Part shown: positions 59,886-64,000 of the stretch, one piece after another
How the letters are laid out: every line of letters starts with the position of its first letter
Numbering within the stretch: position 1 is the stretch's first letter
Assembly: GCF_003606265.1 (NCBI RefSeq)
Contig: NZ_CP023671.1
Span: forward strand, 1,984,001-2,048,000
Source: Clostridium septicum
GTDB lineage: Bacteria > Bacillota > Clostridia > Clostridiales > Clostridiaceae
Direction: 5' to 3'
DNA length: 64,000 nt
The notes under the pieces: model-generated
Seen by the model: the letters and a program-made list of their open reading frames with translations, nothing else
Databases searched by the model: none
Told to the model about the DNA's origin: nothing
Program-made: the position numbers and the translations under genes

Positions 59886-60129
59886 ATTAATATCCCTCCA
59901 TAATAAAAAATTATTTTCTTTAGTATACAATATTATCCAATATAAATAAATAATTAAATGTATAAATTTTAAAAAATGTAAAATACTACAAAAAAGAAGA
60001 GGTGATAATATAAATAAAAAAATGTAAAATTTTCAAAAGAAATCGTTTGTTTTATAACAAAAATTCGTCAAAAAACAGTATGAATTGATAAATTTACTAA
60101 AAAATCCTGTAAAAACTCATGATATTTTA

Positions 60130-60157
60130 TTAACATATAAAAAAAATATGGTATAAT
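60130..60157 (+). promoter_or_regulatory. Promoter of ptsI
   Basis: TTAACA (60130-60135), 16 bases, TATAAT (60152-60157), in the 355-base gap between two divergent genes. The rest of the gap is A/T-rich with no other gene seen. Confidence 0.7.
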
Positions 60158-60240
60158 ACAATGTAGTTAGAATAATTAATTAAGTCTAAAAGTTCTATAT
60201 GTTATTAATATATAGTTATTTTTAAGGAGGAATTTTGGAG

Positions 60241-61860
60241 ATGAAAAAGGGTATAGCGGCTTCAAAAGGCTATGCAATAGGAAAAGTATTTTTACAAGAA
60301 CATGAAGAAATAGTTATAACAGATGCAAAAGTTTCAGATATAGCTGTTGAGAAAGATAATTTACAAAAGGCTTTAGATCAAGCTAAACTTCAATTAACAG
60401 CTATAAGAGATAAGGCTTTAGCTGAAATAGGAGAGCATGAAGCACAGGTTTTCGAAGCTCACCTAACTTTACTAGATGATCCAGAATTTACAGGTGGAAT
60501 GTTACTTGAAATAGAATCAAATAGCATAAATGCTATGAAGGCTGTTGAAAACGTAACAAACACTTTCGTTATGATATTTGAATCTATGGAAGATGAATAT
60601 ATGAGAGAAAGAGCTGCTGATATAAAGGACGTTTCAAAGAGAATAATCTCAAATTTAGCAGGAAGAGGCGGAGATGCATTTGCAATAACAGAAGAAAATA
60701 CTATAGTTGTTGCTCATGATTTAACTCCATCAGATACAGCACAATTAGACAGAAGTAAAGTAGTAGGATTTTTAACTAATATTGGAGGAAGAACTTCACA
60801 CTCAGCTATTATGGCTAGAACATTAGAAATTCCTGCAATAGTTGGTTTAAAAGATATAACAACATCAGTTAAGAATGGAGATTTTGTTATTGTTGATGGT
60901 ATTGAAGGTGTATGTATAATCAATCCAGAACAATCAGTAGTAGATGAATACACAGCTAAAAGAGAAAATTTCTTAAAAGAACAAGAAGAATTAAAGAAGT
61001 TAATAGATGTTAAAACAGTTACTAAATCAGGTAAGAGAGTAGAAGTATGTGGTAATATAGGTTCACCAGCAGATGCTGAAGCAGTAGTAGCAAATGGTGG
61101 AGATGGAGTTGGTTTATTTAGAACTGAATTCTTATATATGGATAGAGATTCAGCACCAACAGAAGAAGAACAATTTGAGTCATATAAGAAAGTTTTAGAA
61201 ATAATGAATGGTAAACAAGTTGTTATTAGAACTTTAGATATAGGTGGAGATAAAACTCTTCCATACTTACCATTACCAGAAGAAATGAATCCATTCTTAG
61301 GATACAGAGCTATAAGATTATGTCTAGATAGAAAAGATATATTTAGAGTTCAAATAAGAGCTTTATTAAGAGCTTCTGTTTATGGAAATCTTGCAGTAAT
61401 GTTCCCGATGATTTCAGGATTAGAAGAATTTAAGCAAGCTAAAGAGTTTGTAGAAGAATGTAAAGCTGAATTAAAGGCTGAAGGAATAGCTTATTCAGAA
61501 AATATCCAATGGGGTATAATGGTAGAAATTCCGGCAGCAGCAGTTTATGCAGATGAATTAGCTAAGTATGTAGATTTCTTCTCAATAGGAACAAATGATT
61601 TAATTCAATATACATTAGCAGCAGATAGAATGAGTGAAAAGGTATCATACTTATATAATCCAATGCATCCATCTGTATTAAGATTAATAAAAATGACTAT
61701 AGATGGTGCTCATAAGCATGGAAAATGGGTAGGAATGTGTGGAGAAATGGCAGGAGATGAAACTGCTATCCCAACATTAGTTGAATATGGACTAGATGAG
61801 TTTTCAATGAGTGCTACATCAATACTAACTGCTAAAAAAATAATTTTAGAACAAGAATAA
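60241..61860 (+). CDS. ptsI: Phosphoenolpyruvate-protein phosphotransferase (PTS enzyme I)
   Basis: 539 residues from ATG 60241 (MKKGIAASKGYAIGKV), with AAGGAGG ten bases upstream; a TTG at 60235 is less likely. First enzyme of the sugar phosphotransferase system: PEP phosphorylates His187 (GGRTSHSAIMARTLEIP), which passes phosphate to HPr. The C-terminal PEP-binding barrel has GVGLFRTEFLYM and SIGTNDLIQYTLA. Here it stands alone; ptsH is not adjacent. Confidence 0.96.
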   Translation: MKKGIAASKGYAIGKVFLQEHEEIVITDAKVSDIAVEKDNLQKALDQAKLQLTAIRDKALAEIGEHEAQVFEAHLTLLDDPEFTGGMLLEIESNSINAMKAVENVTNTFVMIFESMEDEYMRERAADIKDVSKRIISNLAGRGGDAFAITEENTIVVAHDLTPSDTAQLDRSKVVGFLTNIGGRTSHSAIMARTLEIPAIVGLKDITTSVKNGDFVIVDGIEGVCIINPEQSVVDEYTAKRENFLKEQEELKKLIDVKTVTKSGKRVEVCGNIGSPADAEAVVANGGDGVGLFRTEFLYMDRDSAPTEEEQFESYKKVLEIMNGKQVVIRTLDIGGDKTLPYLPLPEEMNPFLGYRAIRLCLDRKDIFRVQIRALLRASVYGNLAVMFPMISGLEEFKQAKEFVEECKAELKAEGIAYSENIQWGIMVEIPAAAVYADELAKYVDFFSIGTNDLIQYTLAADRMSEKVSYLYNPMHPSVLRLIKMTIDGAHKHGKWVGMCGEMAGDETAIPTLVEYGLDEFSMSATSILTAKKIILEQE

Positions 61861-61873
61861 TATAAAATAAAAG

Positions 61874-61904
61874 ACCCTTCTGTATTAAATACAGAAGGGT
61901 TTTT
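61874..61904 (+). terminator. Intrinsic terminator after ptsI
   Basis: ACCCTTCTGTATT pairs with AATACAGAAGGGT, followed by TTTTT. Confidence 0.9.
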
Positions 61905-61929
61905 CAAGTTTATTTAATTATAACTTTGT

Positions 61930-61958
61930 TTGCAAGGACATAATAAGATTGATATAGT
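61930..61958 (+). promoter_or_regulatory. Possible promoter of chromate transporter genes
   Basis: TTGCAA (61930-61935), 17 bases, TATAGT (61953-61958), 32 bases before the first gene. Confidence 0.5.
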
Positions 61959-61990
61959 AGAAATTGATATAGTTAAGAAGAGGTGATTTT

Positions 61991-62527
61991 ATGCAAAAGA
62001 TATGGGAGATGTTTATAGCATTTTTCAAGATAGGTGCATTCACATTTGGTGGAGGATATGCAATGATACCACTAATAGAAGAAGAGGTAGTCAATAGAAA
62101 AAAGTGGTTAACTAAAGAGGAGTTTGTGGATATTTTAGTAGTTTCACAAAGTTTTCCTGGAGCATTAGCAGTAAATTGCTCTATATTTTTAGGATATAAA
62201 ATAAGTGGATTTATAGGAGCTTTAATGGCTTTATTAGCAGTTGTATTACCATCATTTCTAATAATAATTATTATAGCCTCATTTTTTATGCAATTTAGAA
62301 ATAATTATTATGTAAATGCTGCTTTCAAAGGTATAACAGCAGCAGTACCAATGTTAGTATTAATTGGAGCTATAAGTTTAGGAAAGGGTCTTGAAAGAAA
62401 TATAAGAACTCTAATGACTATAATAGTTGCATTAATAGCCTTAGAAGTAATCAATGTACATCCTGTAATAGTAATATTAGCTTCAGCATTATATGGAATA
62501 ATATTTTTAAGGAAGAGGGTGGAATAA
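61991..62527 (+). CDS. Chromate transporter family protein, half-size (first)
   Basis: 178 residues, one CHR domain with about five membrane segments. FKIGAFTFGGGYAMIPLIEEEVV and VSQSFPGALAVN are the family motifs. Half-size CHR proteins work as pairs encoded side by side, as here. Actual substrate in clostridia is uncertain (anion export inferred). AGAGGTGA precedes ATG 61991. Confidence 0.88.
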   Translation: MQKIWEMFIAFFKIGAFTFGGGYAMIPLIEEEVVNRKKWLTKEEFVDILVVSQSFPGALAVNCSIFLGYKISGFIGALMALLAVVLPSFLIIIIIASFFMQFRNNYYVNAAFKGITAAVPMLVLIGAISLGKGLERNIRTLMTIIVALIALEVINVHPVIVILASALYGIIFLRKRVE

Positions 62528-63052
62528 ATGTCATTATTATTTAAATTATTTTTTTCATTCTTAAAAATAGGAACCTTTAGTTTTGGTGGAGGGTATGCTA
62601 TGTTACCTTTTATAGAAAGGGAAATAGTGACTAAAAATCAATGGATTAATATGAATGAGTTTATGGACATTATAGGTATATCACAAATGACGCCAGGTCC
62701 AGTAGCAATAAATTCTGCAACATTTGTAGGATATAAAGTAATAGGAGTTTCAGGGAGTATAGCAGCAACTTTGGGAGTAGTTTTAACATCATTTATATTA
62801 GTATCTATAGCTAGTAAAGCATTAACAAGCTTTAAAAATTCGGTTATAGTAAAATCTGCATTGCTTGGAATGAGACCGGTATTAATAGCATTAATAATTT
62901 CTGCATTTTTAAGATTGGCAAAGGAATCATATTTAGATTTAAAAAGTTTAGTAATAACTACGATAATAGGAATAGTATTGTTATCAAAGAAGGTACATCC
63001 GATATTAGTAATTGTTTTAGCAGCTATATTAGGAATTATATTTTATATATAA
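62528..63052 (+). CDS. Chromate transporter family protein, half-size (second)
   Basis: 174 residues, the partner CHR half. KIGTFSFGGGYAMLPFIEREIV and SQMTPGPVAINSATFVGYK. Its ATG directly follows the stop of the first gene, so translation is coupled. The two halves usually insert in opposite orientations. Confidence 0.88.
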   Translation: MSLLFKLFFSFLKIGTFSFGGGYAMLPFIEREIVTKNQWINMNEFMDIIGISQMTPGPVAINSATFVGYKVIGVSGSIAATLGVVLTSFILVSIASKALTSFKNSVIVKSALLGMRPVLIALIISAFLRLAKESYLDLKSLVITTIIGIVLLSKKVHPILVIVLAAILGIIFYI

Positions 63053-63072
63053 ATAAAATTGAGGTAGAAGAA

Positions 63073-64000
63073 ATGGAAAAGAAACTTAAAAAAGCTTATG
63101 AAAAAGCATTATCATTATATAATAATGGAGAATTAAATAAAGCACTAAAGTGTTGTGAAGATGGAATATCAAATGATCTTAAAAATTCAGATTTATTAAA
63201 TTTAAAAGGTTTAATTCTTTATGTAAAAGGGGATTTAAAAGGGGCAGTATCTATATGGAAGATAAATAAGGCTTGTAATTCTGATATTATGTCTGATTCT
63301 TATATAAAAGATTCTATAGAAGATAAGAGAAGACTAGAATTATTTCAGAAAGCACAAAAGCTTATTAAAAATTTACATATAGATGAAGCTATTGAACTTT
63401 TAGAGTTATGTTTAGAAAGTGATTTTAATTCTATACAAGTAAATAACTCTTTGTCTATCTGTTATCTAAAAAGAGGTGAAGTTGATAAGTGTAGGTTATA
63501 TTTAAATAAGGCACTTTCTATTGATAAAACTGATAAAGTAAGTTTAAGTATTTTAAAAGATTTAGGGATATATAAAGATGTTAAAGAACCAAAGTATAGA
63601 AAAGTTATAACTTTTGTAATTATTTTGGCTATCATTTTAGGAGGAGCTTCAGTATTTGTTTTTAAAAATTTAAATAAAAGCAAAGAGAATATAGCTGAAA
63701 ATGTTGGTAAACAAGAAGAACAACAAGAAAAAGTGGAAGAGAAGACAGAAGAAAAACCAGAGGAAAAATTACAAAAGAATATAGAAAATGAAAAATTAGA
63801 TAAAGTTGAAGATAATAGTGAAAAGCAAAATGATGGAGTAATTGCTGAAGAGGTTCCTTTAACATTAGATGAGGTTGGAAATTTTTATATTGATGCAACA
63901 ACAAAATTTGGAGAGGGAAATTATCAAGTAGCTAAAGAATTATTAAATAAGGCCATAAAATATTCTGATAAAAGTTATTTAAATGATGATATATTATTTT
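63073..64000 (+). CDS. TPR-repeat membrane protein (cut by window end)
   Basis: Open from ATG 63073 (GAGGTAG upstream) to the window edge, at least 309 codons. Residues 1-165 look like TPR repeats (KAYEKALSLYNNGELNKALKC, KAQKLIKNLHIDEAIELLE, YLKRGEVDKCRLYLNKAL). One membrane helix follows (about 177-198), then a long charged Glu/Lys/Gln-rich linker, and another TPR-like segment (FGEGNYQVAKELLNKAI) near the edge. Likely a membrane-anchored scaffold with domains on both sides; function unknown. It begins 20 bases after the second CHR gene. Confidence 0.82.
   Translation, partial: MEKKLKKAYEKALSLYNNGELNKALKCCEDGISNDLKNSDLLNLKGLILYVKGDLKGAVSIWKINKACNSDIMSDSYIKDSIEDKRRLELFQKAQKLIKNLHIDEAIELLELCLESDFNSIQVNNSLSICYLKRGEVDKCRLYLNKALSIDKTDKVSLSILKDLGIYKDVKEPKYRKVITFVIILAIILGGASVFVFKNLNKSKENIAENVGKQEEQQEKVEEKTEEKPEEKLQKNIENEKLDKVEDNSEKQNDGVIAEEVPLTLDEVGNFYIDATTKFGEGNYQVAKELLNKAIKYSDKSYLNDDILF

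Overview
The window looks like a chromosomal segment of a low-GC Firmicute, most probably a Clostridium sensu stricto species. The evidence is strong A/T codon bias, AAGGAGG-type ribosome binding sites, consensus TTGACA-17-TATAAT promoters, the proS-cysS-mrnC-rlmB-rae1-sigH order leading into the rpoBC region, four-cysteine zinc forms of L33, S14 and L36, and anaerobe-type enzymes (two-subunit Fe-S fumarase, no aerobic respiratory genes). Almost every gene is on the + strand; only two small units (a YitT-family membrane protein and a small hypothetical) are on the - strand.

Layout. 1-6100: proline T-box leader, proS, cysS, mrnC, rlmB, rae1 (yacP), sigH. 6116-7548: promoter, tRNA-Thr(GGU), first tuf. 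7615-23502: rpmG-secE-nusG-rplK-rplA, rplJ-rplL (with L10-type leader), rpoB-rpoC, rpsL-rpsG-fusA and a second, apparently identical tuf. 23604-25249: an IS91-like rolling-circle insertion element. 25443-38402: the S10/spc superoperon from rpsJ to rpmJ, including secY, adk, map, a KOW RNA-binding protein and infA. 38453-41447: alpha operon (rpsM-rpsK-rpsD-rpoA-rplQ). 41552-46058: ECF transporter energizing module (two ATPases and EcfT), truA, then rplM-rpsI. 46258-47874: Na/phosphate cotransporter. 47916-49561: second copy of the insertion element. After it come cwlD, a two-subunit fumarase, yitT-like, a response regulator/histidine kinase pair, an ArsC/Spx-fold protein, class I ribonucleotide reductase (nrdA-nrdB) behind two NrdR-like boxes, a small hypothetical, ptsI, two half-size chromate transporters, and a TPR membrane protein cut by the window end.

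How it works together. Most of the window builds and drives gene expression: aminoacyl-tRNA synthesis, rRNA/mRNA processing, RNA polymerase subunits, two elongation factors and about 32 ribosomal proteins. Expression is punctuated by recognisable promoters and by structured leaders probably serving feedback control (T-box, L1-type motifs before rplK and rplA, L10 leader with attenuator, possible S7, S10, S4 and L13 leaders).

The most unusual material is the pair of near-identical IS91-like elements. Both are in the same orientation, both begin exactly at the end of the T tract of an intrinsic terminator, both carry the same small zinc-ribbon gene, and together they bracket the whole S10-spc-alpha-rplM block. 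Other items for a second look are several long perfect hairpins without T tracts between operons, a nusG ribosome binding site separated from its start by a hairpin, an inverted repeat inside the rplM promoter spacer, and the shortened ATP-cone region of NrdA.
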